A stretch of 64,000 nt of DNA from Mytilus californianus (Eukaryota; Mollusca; Bivalvia; Mytilida; Mytilidae): NCBI RefSeq assembly GCF_021869535.1, contig NW_026262744.1, positions 434,001 through 498,000 of the forward strand. The letters are read 5' to 3'. Every line of letters starts with the position of its first letter. The stretch's first letter is position 1. The position numbers were made by a program, and so were the translations under genes. The notes below the pieces were generated by a model. That model was not told where the DNA came from. It did no database searches and worked only from the letters and a program-made list of their open reading frames with translations. This document shows, piece by piece, positions 21,042-31,838 of the stretch.

Positions 21042-21904
21042 ATTGGTGGAGGAATTCTCTTATTACAATAATTGGTGGAGGCCCGTTAATAAATGTTGGA
21101 CGACTTTTAAAAGCTGACACCAAACATCGACATCCAGACCTTACAGCATGCTAGCGTTTCGACAATTCGAACAGGAATATTTACATTTGAACATTATTTT
21201 TGTACCGTTCGGACTATTTAATTTTATAGGTTTTTCCAGTAAATGATTTATTTGTGAATTAATCAGAATACACCATTGAACAACGACACCAGCTGAATAT
21301 CAAAGAACATATATATATATAATGCATTATTTTCAAAGAAGAACTTTTATCAACATCAGTGACATTAATAACTTTAAAGTTATATTGTTGTGTATTTTTA
21401 TTGTAAACATATTTCATGAAACTGTGAGTATATCAAATGCTTATTTAAAATCTATTTTACAATCTAAATTTAAAATTTAAAATTTTCAGCTATGAAACAA
21501 AATGTTCATTCTCATTTCACAAATCGTATTGCGTTTCATGTCTTAAAATTTTAAGAAAATCTTTACTTAAATACTGTTTGAATAAGTTATAAAATTATTT
21601 TTTGATAAAATGTTGTAAAATTTTATTCATTTAAATCATCCATTGAATAACTTTTCAGAATGATGTTAATTAGAACTATGTTTGTATTTCAAACGCTTGT
21701 CAATATTATCATTTGCAATCAGTCATCTTTAAGATTAGGTTCAACTTTCATTTAGGGTTACATAAAGTAAATCTCCTTGTTTGTAAGTTACCTATTAGGA
21801 ACAAGTTAGACAAATTCTTGTTGCCGTCTACTGTTGGATAATCTAATACCGGTACAAAGTAATAATAATTTAATATATATATATATAGGCAAGCATATTG
21901 CATA

Positions 21905-22073
21905 GGCTACCTGAATAGCAGGGACGCCACACAAATACTAAATAAAGGGCTACCTCAGGAGCAGGGACGCCACAAATACTTAACATAAAGGGCTACCTCA
22001 GGAGCAGGGACGCCACAAATATTTAATATAATGGGTAACCTCAGAAGCAGGAACGCCATAAAATCGATTAAAC
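21905..22073 (+). repeat. 43-bp tandem array inside the LTR element
   Basis: Four units start at 21905, 21948, 21991 and 22034. Each begins GGCTACCTCAGGAGCAGGGA and continues CGCCACAAATACTTAA. The spacing is exactly 43 bp; the fourth unit is the most diverged and shorter. Confidence 0.92.
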
Positions 22074-22686
22074 AGTAACTTAGAGACTGAAGTAAGCAAT
22101 TCAAATTCTGTTAAAGTTTTATTCTAGTATTTTCATATTTCATATATTTTTGCAACATTTTGTTTAAAACACTTTGCATATATTTTTAATTAAATTTCAT
22201 TAACTGTAAAAATAAACGTTCAATTGTAAGCATGCGGGTAACAAACTTTTAAGAACAACGATTTAAAATTAATACCAAAATATTGTAACATCATAGACAT
22301 CGATTGATTTATAAAGAATTACAAAAAAAAAACACCAATTAAACAGGACGATTAACATGCAGTCTCGAAAATAGAAAAAAAAAAAGAAAAAAAAAGAGAA
22401 AAATATTTAAAAAAAGAGGATTCAAGTTTTTTTTTATCGCTTAAAATCAAAAACAAAATACTATACTTTATTTTTTTTTTGCATCGCAATCTTCTCAATT
22501 GCTTGTCTTCTATATTGTTTTGAGGTTTAATATGGATATTAATTATTTATTTACGTTAATAATTAATAGTTATAAATCCATTTTCAGATTAATATAGTAA
22601 ACATAAAATTGTATGCGATTTCTTTAAAATATTTTTTTTTTTTATTTATTTAATTTTGGAGTCCAAAATTTCTAAGGAGAGTGATA

Positions 22687-23650
22687 TATTGTGATAGATA
22701 TTTGACATAAATTTTGGATATAGATGACGTTACAATTATTCCTTTGATTTTATGTTTCAAATGTGTCAGATAAGTACTTTAATAAACTATTAAACATATC
22801 TGTTCTATAAAACTTCGGCTGATGCCAGACTGACCTCCAGTTGTATGTCTGGCAGAGTTTAACATAAGGTCTTAGAAGTTAGACAGCGGTCAACCTGCGT
22901 CAGCAACTTTATTTATAACTCATAAAGCATACATTCTTTTGTTTGTTGCAATCAGTTAAGGGTTACTATGACATTCAGAAATTAGTATATAAACTGATCA
23001 AGCCGCTATAATATTAATAGCGAGTTTCTTGATATTCTAGGTGAGTCTCTTGATTTTGAAAACAATTTAGATTTTAAATTATTTTTCTTTTAATTTTATT
23101 TTGGAAAAGAATAAATAAAGTTTATAAGTAACTAATATTTTAATTCAAAGGTTGAATTCAACAGTAATTATTATTGTTATTATTTGATATTTAATTTGAA
23201 TTGTTTGTAGTATTTTATTATTGTTTTCAATTTATTTTGACATTCAAACTTTGTACTTTGAAATTATATTGTAATTATTTCAATGTTTTCTTTATTAAAA
23301 GAATAGCGAGTTTCTTGATATTCTAGAATAGCGAGTTTCTTGATGTTCTAGTTTGGTTTTCTTTCCTGTTGTTGTTCCCGGCCTGCCTCTACATCGGCAA
23401 CAACGCCCGGCCTGCCTTTACATCGGCAGCAATGCCATACACCATCAAAAAGGCATTGTTCTAAGCTAGTTTCTCCCGAACATGTAAAAATCAGAACCAG
23501 CTCTCACAGATGTAGTTCGTCTGTTGAGAGTCTGAGGGAAAAGAACAGTAAGCAGACCATGTTACATTACGCAAATATCAACCAACTTCTTATTACAATA
23601 AGGGTGGTTCATTCTTTTGATACAATAATTTGGATTCATTTGTTACAATA
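22687..23650 (+). repeat. 3' LTR
   Basis: Direct repeat of the 5' LTR. After the shared core (to 23600) it carries two degenerate copies of the TTACAATA ladder (ending 23627 and 23650), against three in the 5' LTR. It abuts the right half of the interrupted Rep-M. Confidence 0.8.
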
Positions 23651-23651
23651 A

Positions 23652-23746
23652 TAAGCAACACGAACCCCACCAAAAACTGGGGGTGATCTCAGGTGCTCCG
23701 GAAGGGTAAGCAGATCCTGCTCCACATGTGACACCCGTTAATGTTG
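23652..23746 (+). repeat. dispersed repeat Rep-M, right part
   Basis: AAGCAACACGAACCCCACCA, then GGGGGTGATCTCAGGTGCTC and GGTAAGCAGATCCTGCTCCA. It matches 60753-60848 and is the second half of the copy whose first half lies at 19938-20068. Confidence 0.85.
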
Positions 23747-25791
23747 TCTTGAAAAATATTTTCATTTCAATTTTCATTTACAAATTTAATAGAAACATCT
23801 CACAGAATTCTATATATATTCATTCCTGAAAAATAGACACGTCTCAGCCTGTATTGCAGCTTTGCTCATGTAGTAAAAATCGCCAGATTGGAAATTTTGA
23901 CTTCAGTTTGCTTTTTCCAAAACAGTATGTATCCAGTTGTTACTGCATCTCAGACCATCAAAGAAAACATAAATAAGTTCCAAAATACACCCAATATTTG
24001 TTTTTATTTAACTTTTAACACTTGAAAGTTTTGACTACATCTAATATAATTAACTGTCCAACTTTCCATGAATTTCAAAGATAAATGATTAATCTAAATT
24101 TTTTTCAATAACTTTTAATCTTGTCCTTTAATTACTTTTGATTTTAACACCCCAAATAAAAAAATACCTTAATATTTCCATTGAAAATATAAAATCAAAT
24201 CTATATTAATTCTAACATTAATTGTCTTTATTTATCACGGACTTTAACTTCTGTTTCATTTGGGTAGCAGTATTTCTATTTTAGGGAGTGGTTCTGGAGT
24301 TAGTTCTAGTGATACGGCTTTGTAGGTTGTTGACTGTATCATTAAGGTGGTCAAGCACTCTGTTGTCTGTTGATATTTCGCTCCTGTTGCCTGAACTGAT
24401 CTTTCAAAAAAGAGATGTCCAAAGACATAGTAGTGACGGACTTGTTAAGGTGCCCTTTCCTTTTTGAATTTTCCTCGGAGTTCAGTATTTTTGTGATTTT
24501 CCTTTTTTCTAACTGTTGTAAAATCACTTGTTTTCTTTTGTTGAAATTTGCAAATGTCTTGTCTGTTCTATTAGTAGGTATGGCAAGACTTGCATTAAGG
24601 TTGTAGGGTGGCTGATTCTGCCCAAGCAACTGCGAGAAGAGATATTCCATTTCATTTGAAGTTGCCACCGCCTTCCTTTTAAGGGAGCCAATATTCGGAG
24701 AAAACAAAATCAGGACAATCATTCCTTTCTATAGGCAGATAGGTAGTAAGCTCAGCTGTTGTTGCATTTGTCTTATAAGAACTTGGAGACATGTACTGCA
24801 CCGCAAGGTTTTTTAACGACTTTTCTTTCTGTTCCTCTTGTATACTGGACCCTACTTTCAAGGTCTTTTTTTCTGTTATTTAATTTCGAATAAAGAGAAT
24901 AAAGCTCATCAAAATTCCTTGAATTTCATTTTAATAATTTAATACATTAACACACTTGCATAGGTCTATTTAGAGTAACGAAGACAAATCGTGTAACAAG
25001 TTGAAGAGAATCTCAAATATCATCTCCCTTTTAAAGTCTAATTTAGCAAGTGGTATAACTGGTATGCGACATCACAGACGCATATATCAGTTAATATCCT
25101 TCCTGTTCAACTGTGAACTTTCCCGTAGTCTTGTATGCTGACAGGTTGGTGATACCTACACTGATTTCCTCTCTATTCTACCTGTATTTTATAAACTGTA
25201 ATCATATATAACTGCTAGAGAATAGTCCTGGCTTCCTGGTCTTGTAATGGACTAAAAATTTAACTCATTTAAATATGGATCTTGTCCAACCATAAGTTTA
25301 AATAAAACAGAATCTAAGATGTTAAGCCCAGGGCCATCCTGTCTTAAGCTCACCCCCAACAGCTTTCATGCAGATGCATATTTCTGCTCATCAAGTTGTC
25401 GTGAGAGTAAAATGTTGCCTTCTCACTTTCCTCAAACGACTGGGAAGAAGCCAGATGTTTAATTGCATGACTTAAAAAAAAAATGAAAAATAAATAATAT
25501 TATGTTCGATATATCTTTATCCTATTAACACTTAGGGTTTCTCCATAAACCACTATATACTCTGTAAGGTCTATATTTTTTATCCAATAGGAAATGTTTT
25601 ATGACTTCTCCAAATAAAAGAATGGGTCTGCAAACACAGATGAACCAGCTGGCAAAAAAAAAACCAAAACATTTTAAGCAATGTAACATGTATTTTTCTA
25701 TCTATCCTGTTATTATTAATTCATTACAGATATAAAGGTATTCAATTGAACTTATGTTTTATATGTTGGCTGTATGTATAAATCACATCGA
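23747..25791. other. non-coding; repeat scraps only
   Basis: The minus-strand frames at 24351-24722 and 24679-24861 lie across a block (TTTTCCTCGGAGTTCAGTAT, about 24470) that recurs near 55510, so they are probably repeat-derived. No other feature was recognised. Confidence 0.4.
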
Positions 25792-25806
25792 AATCGACTA
25801 AACCAA

Positions 25807-26034
25807 AAGGGGCCTCGGTGGTCAAGTTGTCTAAGTAGTTCTACTACTGTAATTACTAGCCAGTCAATACTGAGGTTTTAACTCCAATCTTGATAGACTA
25901 GTATTGTCAGTTTTCCTATCGATGGTCAGTGGTTTTGTCCGGGTACTCCGTCTCCCTCCACCAATAAAAACTGGCCGCCACGAAATAGCCCAAATGTTGC
26001 TAAAAAGTGGCGTTAAAACACAAACAATCAATCA
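25807..26034 (+). mobile_element. SINE-B: tRNA-type SINE with ~14-bp target duplication
   Basis: The head has a Pol III-like A box (GGTGGTCAAGTTGTCTAAG, about 25818) and, ~50 bp on, a B-box-like GAGGTTTTAACTCCAATC. A conserved body follows (TTTTGTCCGGGTACTCCGTC, CCACCAATAAAAACTGGCCG, CCACGAAATAGCCCAAATG), and the tail AGTGGCGTTAAAACACAAAC ends in (AATC)n. ATCGACTAAACCAA flanks it at 25793-25806 and 26035-26048. The body matches, from memory, a core domain widespread in mollusc SINEs. The duplication proves retroposition. Confidence 0.85.
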
Positions 26035-26048
26035 ATCGACTAAACCAA

Positions 26049-27315
26049 CAAATTTGCTTATAAGTCGGATTAAACTGACAGTAGCCCCAAGCACAGGGTT
26101 AGTCATTTCTGAATGAGGTATACAAGGCCATGGAAAAATGATTCAAGGGTTGGCAGGAAAGGAATTTGAATTAAAAAAATCCTACGTGCGCTTTTTCAAT
26201 AATATATTTACAGTGTCGTGTACTACTTTTGGAACAAATTATATCAAAATTATAGAAAACTTCATCAGCTCTAACTCATAATATGGACAATTTTATGTTA
26301 AGTCTTAGGTCTTTTGACAACTTCCGAAATACTATGTTTTAACCATTTTTAGTTGGACCAAGTTTTTATTAAGTCTTCTTAATCCCCCGATGCTTCAATG
26401 AGCTTCTTTTTCTTCTGCATAGCTGTTTGTAAATGGTATTTCTTGATGTTCATTTATGTGTTCTGAATCTGCTTAAAAAGGTTTGTATATCATTTCAATC
26501 CATTTCGTCATGAAATATTCCTATGGTAACTTGTTGAATGTAAAATTTCTTTTTATTTCAGAACGCCTTGTAAATTTTTGGAACTGACACTGGAATAACT
26601 GCCAAATACATTTCACTGCATATAAGTATCAGCATGTCCTGATTGTTAGTGCTTTTTGCAACTGTAAAGCAGGGGGCAGGGCTATGCGCACTTCTTTATA
26701 TACTTGATAAGACTAAAAATGGATGTGAATGGGTAGACCTAAGCCACTACACAGAAAACCTAGTCCAAAAAGAGTTTGCAACATTAAATTTGTCAAAACC
26801 GAAATAGACCAAAAGTTGAAAAAATAAATCAGCGAAAATGGAAAATATCTATTATGGGTCATCATTTGTTTTCCATACAATGTAATTGTCCACCATTTTC
26901 CAAAGTCTACGAAACCCTCCACAATCCCTTAAAAAGTGTACAATCATTTTCGGATTTCAAGACAATAATCAATCATTCTTTTAGTTTAGTTTAATGTAGA
27001 AATTTGCATTGAAAATATACTGAAACATATCTGACTTGATTTGATGACATCTATTTGTGATGCTTGTGTTTGGTCAGAATAAAGAGTACACAGATACCAC
27101 TTTGTTGTTTTGTTGGTGTAAATGGATGGGATTGATGCATTTCGACGCAGATTATATACAAGGGATTACACTGAATGCAAGCAATATAGCAGCTACCATG
27201 AACAACATCTATATATTATATAAAGTGTAGCCTACATTTTATAAGATTATGTCTTTTAATAAAACCTGATTACCACAGGTATCTAGTTACAATAGAGTGA
27301 AAGAAATTAATTATT
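26049..27315. other. non-coding stretch, nothing recognised
   Basis: AT-rich spacer, possibly partly the 3' flank of the zinc-finger gene at 27316-27476, which is transcribed leftwards into it. Confidence 0.4.
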
Positions 27316-27476
27316 TAAGTTTTCTTTGGGCGACCAAGTCCAAGTTTATGATTCATCAGTTTTTGGTGTTTTAGTAGCTGGTATCTGGTAGGAAACACCT
27401 CATTACAAATACCACAGGTATTCGTCTTGGAGCTTGGGGTCATGTATGAACATTTAATGTTTGACCCGATCAGCTA
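27316..27476 (-). CDS. C2H2 zinc-finger gene, last exon
   Basis: Read on the minus strand, an acceptor (TTTCATTCAG) precedes 27476. The frame then gives SNIKCSYMTPSSKTNTCGIC, NEVFPTRYQLLKHQKLMNH and KLGLGRPKKT, with stop TAA at 27316-27318. CGIC, then 12 residues to the first His and five to the second, is a proper C2H2 finger, with F and L at the expected core positions. It is followed by a basic GRP-K-K tail of the kind found in nuclear proteins. The finger likely binds DNA. Upstream exons would lie at higher coordinates, but I could not identify them. The frame is intact, which is rare in this window. Confidence 0.55.
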
Positions 27477-27722
27477 CTGAATGAAACACAAATCTATTTT
27501 CAAATGCATAGATGATAAATGGCTTCATCGCGGTAATAAAAACGAACCAAGCGGAAACGAAAAAAATCCGGAGAAGAAAAAAACGTACTTTAAAAATGTA
27601 GATTTTTTAACCCCCCTCCCCTAAAGTGTATGTTCTGTACACTTTGGAAAATGGTTGATAATTATGGATGACCCCTAATATATATTTCCAAATATGACCT
27701 ACCAAATTAGACTTATTATTAC

Positions 27723-27945
27723 CGAGTTTGTACCAACATGAGCAACACGACGGGTGCCACATGTGAAGCAGATCTGCTTACCCTTCCTGAGATTACCCCT
27801 AGTGTTTGGTGGGGTTCGTGTTGCTTAGTCTTAAGTTTTCTATGTTGTGTGCTAATGGTTGTTGGTCTTTTTCTTTTTTAGCCACACCGTTGTCAGTTTA
27901 TTTTCGACTTGTGAGTTATGTCCCTCTGTTATCCTTCTCCTCTAT
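27723..27945 (-). repeat. dispersed repeat Rep-M, complete, inverted
   Basis: Reverse complement of 60623-60848: AGCAACACGACGGGTGCC, TGGTGGGGTTCGTGTTGCTT, TTTTCTATGTTGTG and CCGTTGTCAGTTTATTTTCG. It shows that the two halves split at 20068/23652 are normally continuous. Confidence 0.8.
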
Positions 27946-28516
27946 TTCAGTAAGAAATATTCTAAAAAGATATTCAATGTATCAATAAGTTAGTACATTG
28001 TAGAGATGTCTTTTGAACACTGCTATATCCTCTGGAAAAAAGTACTCAAATTAAGGATATTTTTCAGCTTTACCAGTGGCACTTGACTTAGACTTCCTTT
28101 TAACAGGTTTTCGTGCTATGAGATGTTCAATGGCAGTGTGTTTTCTAATTCTTCTAGGTTTTGTTGAAATTAATTAATTTTCTTCTTAGCATGTGCATCA
28201 TTGGTGAAGTGAATGTCGGGTTTTTCAGACATTTCAAGTGATGACTTAAAGTATTTGTACTATATGCTTATAATCTAGGTCATAATTAAGTTGACGATGT
28301 CCACTGCGTTAACAAACACACCATCCCATTCGTCAGCTGACCGGTCTGGTGTTGAAACAGGTTCATTTTGAGAGCATATTGAATTTAATTTATCACTTAT
28401 TTGACTGCAGCTTGGTGAAAAACTACTAAACTTCAATATTTGTTAGGAACTAGATTCTGGTGTGTTAACCTGGTGATATTTCTTTATAAAAAGCTTTAGG
28501 TTGCTGGTTTTTTTTT
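27946..28516. other. non-coding stretch, nothing recognised
   Basis: AT-rich spacer. Confidence 0.4.
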
Positions 28517-28535
28517 GGGGGGGAGGGGGGGGGGG
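28517..28535 (+). repeat. G-rich tract
   Basis: Nineteen bases, all G apart from one A, preceded by a T run. It could form a quadruplex on the plus strand. Confidence 0.8.
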
Positions 28536-29867
28536 ATTGCAAATACTTTGTCGGTATGCCTTTTTGAATTTCTTTGTTTCATATTTGTTTGTTTTCATAG
28601 TGATTAAGATTATAACAGATGTTGGCTGCTGTACCCCTATTTTTGACATTTTTAACCCATTATGCTGTTTGTTTTGTTAACACATCGTTGTGGCAATATT
28701 ATTGAATTTTATACGACTGTCATATAAGTGAGAGGTTAATCTAGCTATCAAACCAGCAAATAAGAAAATATTTCAGCAGTGTCTTTAAGACTTTTGAAAA
28801 TAAGCTTTGATCAAATATTTTTTAAACGAGTTGTGACTCTTGGATATATTAATAAGAACTGTTCTTATAGTTGCAATATACATTTTCTTTCATTTCAGCT
28901 ATTCAGTACTTGTATGGTTAGATTTTGGATAAGGCATATGCTTGGTGAGCCACAAAGAGAATCGTTGGTCAAAGTTTTTAGATGGTTTCGAGAAGCGTTG
29001 GCATCGGGGATCGTTGAAGAGATTTTCCAGTTTCTCTCCTGGTTTGTTTTGTTCATTTAAAATATTAGAAATATTATTAGTTCAAAAAATATCTTGTAAA
29101 ATGTTTGCTCTTTTTTATGAAGTTTGTAAAAAAATCTATTATTTTTTATACACAAACATTCATTATGAGAAATGAAATTCAAGCTCGATAATTTTCACAA
29201 CCACTTATGGGATTACTCGTATATAAATGATCATATAAATTTCCTGTACTTAAACATTAAGTTTATTCAGATATAATTTCAATAAATTACAAGAATGAGT
29301 TATGTGCTCTAAACTTTTTAGGAAGTTTTTTGTATGTTATATATATCTTATAAATGCACATTTAATTGTAGAATAAGTGATTTTTTTTTGGTTATTAGTC
29401 TAAATTGGAGGACATTTTGTGTATTATTAGTAGCTTTTACATGTTACTGCATTTACTGTTGAGACCATATACAGTTGGTCTGCTACACACTGCTAACAGT
29501 TTGCCAAAATAAATGAGAAAATATAAAATTGAAAATAGCTCTTGACATAAGTTAAATCATTTTGAAGACAAGGGTCATTTAACTTCTGATCTTCCTAATA
29601 CTCTTTATGCTTTTAGTTGTTAATGTAAAGAATATTCTATTTCCACAAAGAAGAGAACAATGAAACCTCTGAAGTGTCAACAAATCTGCCAAAATTACCA
29701 GTCGTGTCACCTGATCCTCCTAGAAAGTCTCCAAAACTAAGGAAACCAAGGATAGCAAGAAGGGTAACTTTATTTATTTATTAACATCACTTCGGCGTTG
29801 ACATGTATAGCAATTATATGGTCATTTATGAATTTTCTGTTTACAAAACGTTGAATTTTTGGAAAAA
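28536..29867. other. mostly non-coding; possible exon at 29653-29764
   Basis: After an acceptor-like CCACAAAG a frame reads ENNETSEVSTNLPKLPVVSP and then PPRKSPKLRKPRIARR, before a possible donor (AGG|GTAACT, exon end 29764). This proline- and lysine-rich composition is exon-like, but there is no domain. A second stretch near 28940-29060 (KENRWSKFLDGFEKRW) is also protein-like. Both are unproven. Confidence 0.25.
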
Positions 29868-29980
29868 CTACGGATTTTCTTATCCCAGGCATAGATTACC
29901 TTAGCCGTTTTTGGCACAACGTTTTGGAATTTTGGGTCCTCTATGCTCTTCAATTTTGTACTTGTTTGGCTTTATAACTA
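29868..29980 (-). repeat. dispersed repeat R2, partial
   Basis: CCTTAGCCGTTTTTGGCACA and TTTTGGAATTTTGGGTCCTC match the complement of 14590-14670. Confidence 0.55.
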
Positions 29981-29998
29981 AGATTACAAGATAATAAC

Positions 29999-30498
29999 AT
30001 GAAATCTAGATCTCCTGGATCTAAAACGGCTGTAACGATGGAAACTTCCGAATCAGAGGCAAGTAAATCTAGTGTAGGTCAGCAAAATCAAACAACGTCG
30101 GCTCGATACAGAAATGCATTTTCTAAGCCGTGTATCTTTTGTGAAAACGCAACTCATTCTCTGGATAAGTGTGATAAAGTGGTAAAACAATCACTGAAAG
30201 ATAGATATTCATTTCTTAAATCGAAGGGTCTCTGTTTCTCATGTTTGAAGTACGGACACCAGAAAATGTCGTGTCGTCAGAAATCGTCCTGTTCAGTGTC
30301 GAAAGGAACATCAGTCTTATATTGCATGTTGAACCTCGAGATCAGAGTCAAACTAGTCAGCAGTCAGTAAGTGATCAGTGTCCGGAAGTTAAGAACTCTT
30401 CTACGTTTATGGGAGCTGTAAATAGCCTTCGGCAGGCGCTGCCGATATTGCCAGTCAGAGTAAAATCAATTAACAGTGACAACTACATTGAGATGTAG
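29999..30498 (+). pseudogene. BEL/Pao-type Gag (zinc-knuckle) fragment
   Basis: An S/T-rich lead leads to FSKPCIFCENATHSLDKC and then LKSKGLCFSCLKYGHQKMSC, two closely spaced Cys/His knuckles of the type found in Gag of BEL/Pao elements (first C-x2-C-x4-H-x4-C, second C-x2-C-x4-H-x4-C). A frame slip near 30290 follows. Then LRQALPILPVRVKSINSD resembles the strand just before the protease active site, and a stop ends it at 30498. Gag coats retroelement RNA in particles. LTRs, protease active site and pol are missing. It is different in sequence from the two other BEL/Pao relics in this window. Confidence 0.6.
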
Positions 30499-30769
30499 CT
30501 TATCAACAAATTAAAATTACAATTTAACAGCACTGGAATAATAGGAATATTAGTCTGCGTCACGACAAATGTAGATGGAAAAATACTTTTGTTGTTTGTG
30601 GCAGAAAAGAATATTTTTATTTACCTATTCAAAACAAAAGGATCTATTCTTAAGATTACAAAATAAAGGCATACAAGGCAAATTTTATAATATACTGCAT
30701 GACATGTACTCTTAATACTTTATATTTATGTAAATATCAAAATATGTTTACTAAGTATTTTCTTGCTAA
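30499..30769. other. junction between Gag relic and LINE relic
   Basis: Parts of this stretch may still belong to the LINE upstream of its RT catalytic block, but no clear motif is readable. Confidence 0.3.
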
Positions 30770-31711
30770 TCAGGGAGTCAAACAAGGAGACAGTTTAAGT
30801 CCAACTTTATATTTGTTAATGACGTAGGAAAATACTTAGATACAAACTCAACTAGTGCAGTTAATTTACATGATCAAAAAGTCAACCATTTATTGTATGC
30901 TGATGATTTATTATTGATATCTGAATATGTAGCTGGTCTCCAGAACTCTCTTGATTCTTTGCAAAAATATAGTGCTGAATGGAAACTGGATGTGAACTTT
31001 AAGAAAACAAAAATTATAATTTTCTCTAAAAATAAAGTAAATAAAGAAAACTTGTACTTTTATTACAGTTCTAATCCAATTGAAATCGTTGATTGTTATA
31101 AAAACTTAGGAGTTGATTTTCATAGCTTTGGAACCCCCAAGGGTGACTGGGGAATAGAAGTATGGTCACCATTGGTCTTCCTCCGACCGGCAGTAAGACC
31201 CTTGCTAAATTGGGGCGTCCGTTTGGCTGTGCGGGATGTACAAATTTGCAGCCACGTCCGGTCAGAATGGGGACGTTAAATCCGATGCCTCATGTAAAGA
31301 GAGTGCCACGCTCTTTCCACGTTAAGAACCCTTGCAACAACTCTTTGAGGGGTCCGTAGGTGACCTGTTGCAAGGCTAAATTTCTGTCCCTATCCAATAT
31401 TCCCTCATTTCCCGTGGCAGTCTAAATTTCGCCGACCTTAACCCCGGACGCCCCTATTACAGAACCTACCTATTGTATTTATTGTTAATTTGTTCTCGTC
31501 CTGAATATGCATGAAATATTTGCCACTGGACGTTAAGCAACCAACAATCAATCAATCATAGCTTTGGAAAATTTATACAGGCAGTGTCAAACCTCTCAGA
31601 TAAAGCTAAAAAAGCATATTTTGTATTTAAGTCTAAACTCCCATATAGTGAAAACTTGGCTCCAGCTTTTTAATTCAATGATAATTCCTATTTTAACTTG
31701 TGGATCAGAAG
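30770..31711 (+). pseudogene. LINE reverse transcriptase relic, split by a SINE-A
   Basis: The block NQGVKQGDSLSPTLY (about 30771-30815) is the QGxxLSP motif of LINE RTs. After a slip, LLYADDLLLISE carries the catalytic YADD (30896-30907), followed by FKKTKIIIFSKNK and YKNLGVDF as in the thumb-side blocks. The SINE-A at 31134-31556 interrupts it, and the frame resumes with FIQAVSNLSDKAKKAYFVFK. It is cut again at 31711 by the BEL LTR, right after ILTCGSE. The RT copies LINE RNA into the nicked target. Stops, frameshifts and two insertions make it dead. It could be the same family as the endonuclease at 7841-9483. Confidence 0.75.
31134..31556 (+). mobile_element. SINE-A, full length, with 13-bp target duplication, inside the LINE
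   Basis: CATAGCTTTGGAA is present at 31121-31133 and again at 31557-31569; the LINE frame continues across when one copy is removed. This gives a clean before-and-after picture of one insertion and fixes the element borders: head ACCCCCAAGGG or just inside it, tail (AATC)n. Confidence 0.95.
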
Positions 31712-31838
31712 TGTCGCGAAGGACGCCAGTTTATTTTTATTAACTGACATTCTGTGAACAATATTTTTCTTTATGGACAATTAGTTCAATTTCGATCTTT
31801 TTTATAATTCAATTCAGTTTAACTTTACATTAATTATC
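31712..31838 (+). repeat. BEL/Pao LTR fragment (first 127 bp)
   Basis: TGTCGCGAAGGACGCCAGTT and the following sequence match the start of the full LTR at 32586 with only a handful of substitutions. It begins directly in the LINE RT frame, so this is where a BEL/Pao element entered the LINE. It is broken off where a SINE-A tail starts. Confidence 0.85.

Larger units (their letters stand above)
20071..23650 (+). mobile_element. young non-autonomous LTR element, 3.58 kb
   Basis: Two nearly identical direct repeats (20071-about 21041 and 22687-23650) enclose 1.65 kb with no coding capacity. Across the shared ~910 bp of the LTRs I see only one substitution (AGGACATTC against ATGACATTC) and one 2-base indel in an A run. 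The insertion is therefore recent. It splits a Rep-M copy: left half ends 20068, right half starts 23652. The internal region has a 43-bp tandem array and, just before the 3' LTR, a purine tract (AAGGAGAGTGATA). It lacks gag and pol, so an autonomous partner must supply them. The + orientation is inferred from the TATA box and purine tract positions. Confidence 0.85.

Noticed and set aside
21905..22073. CRISPR-like array
   Set aside because: Units are contiguous 43-bp tandem repeats without unique spacers, inside an LTR element of an animal genome.
24351..24861. Two overlapping minus-strand frames of 123 and 60 codons
   Set aside because: They cover a block that recurs near 55510, have no domain, and the two pieces are in different frames; most likely repeat-derived.
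28779..29175. Overlapping plus-strand frames of 93 and 77 codons
   Set aside because: One segment (KENRWSKFLDGFEKRW) looks exon-like after a TTTCAG acceptor, but the frame has no domain and ends in low-complexity sequence.
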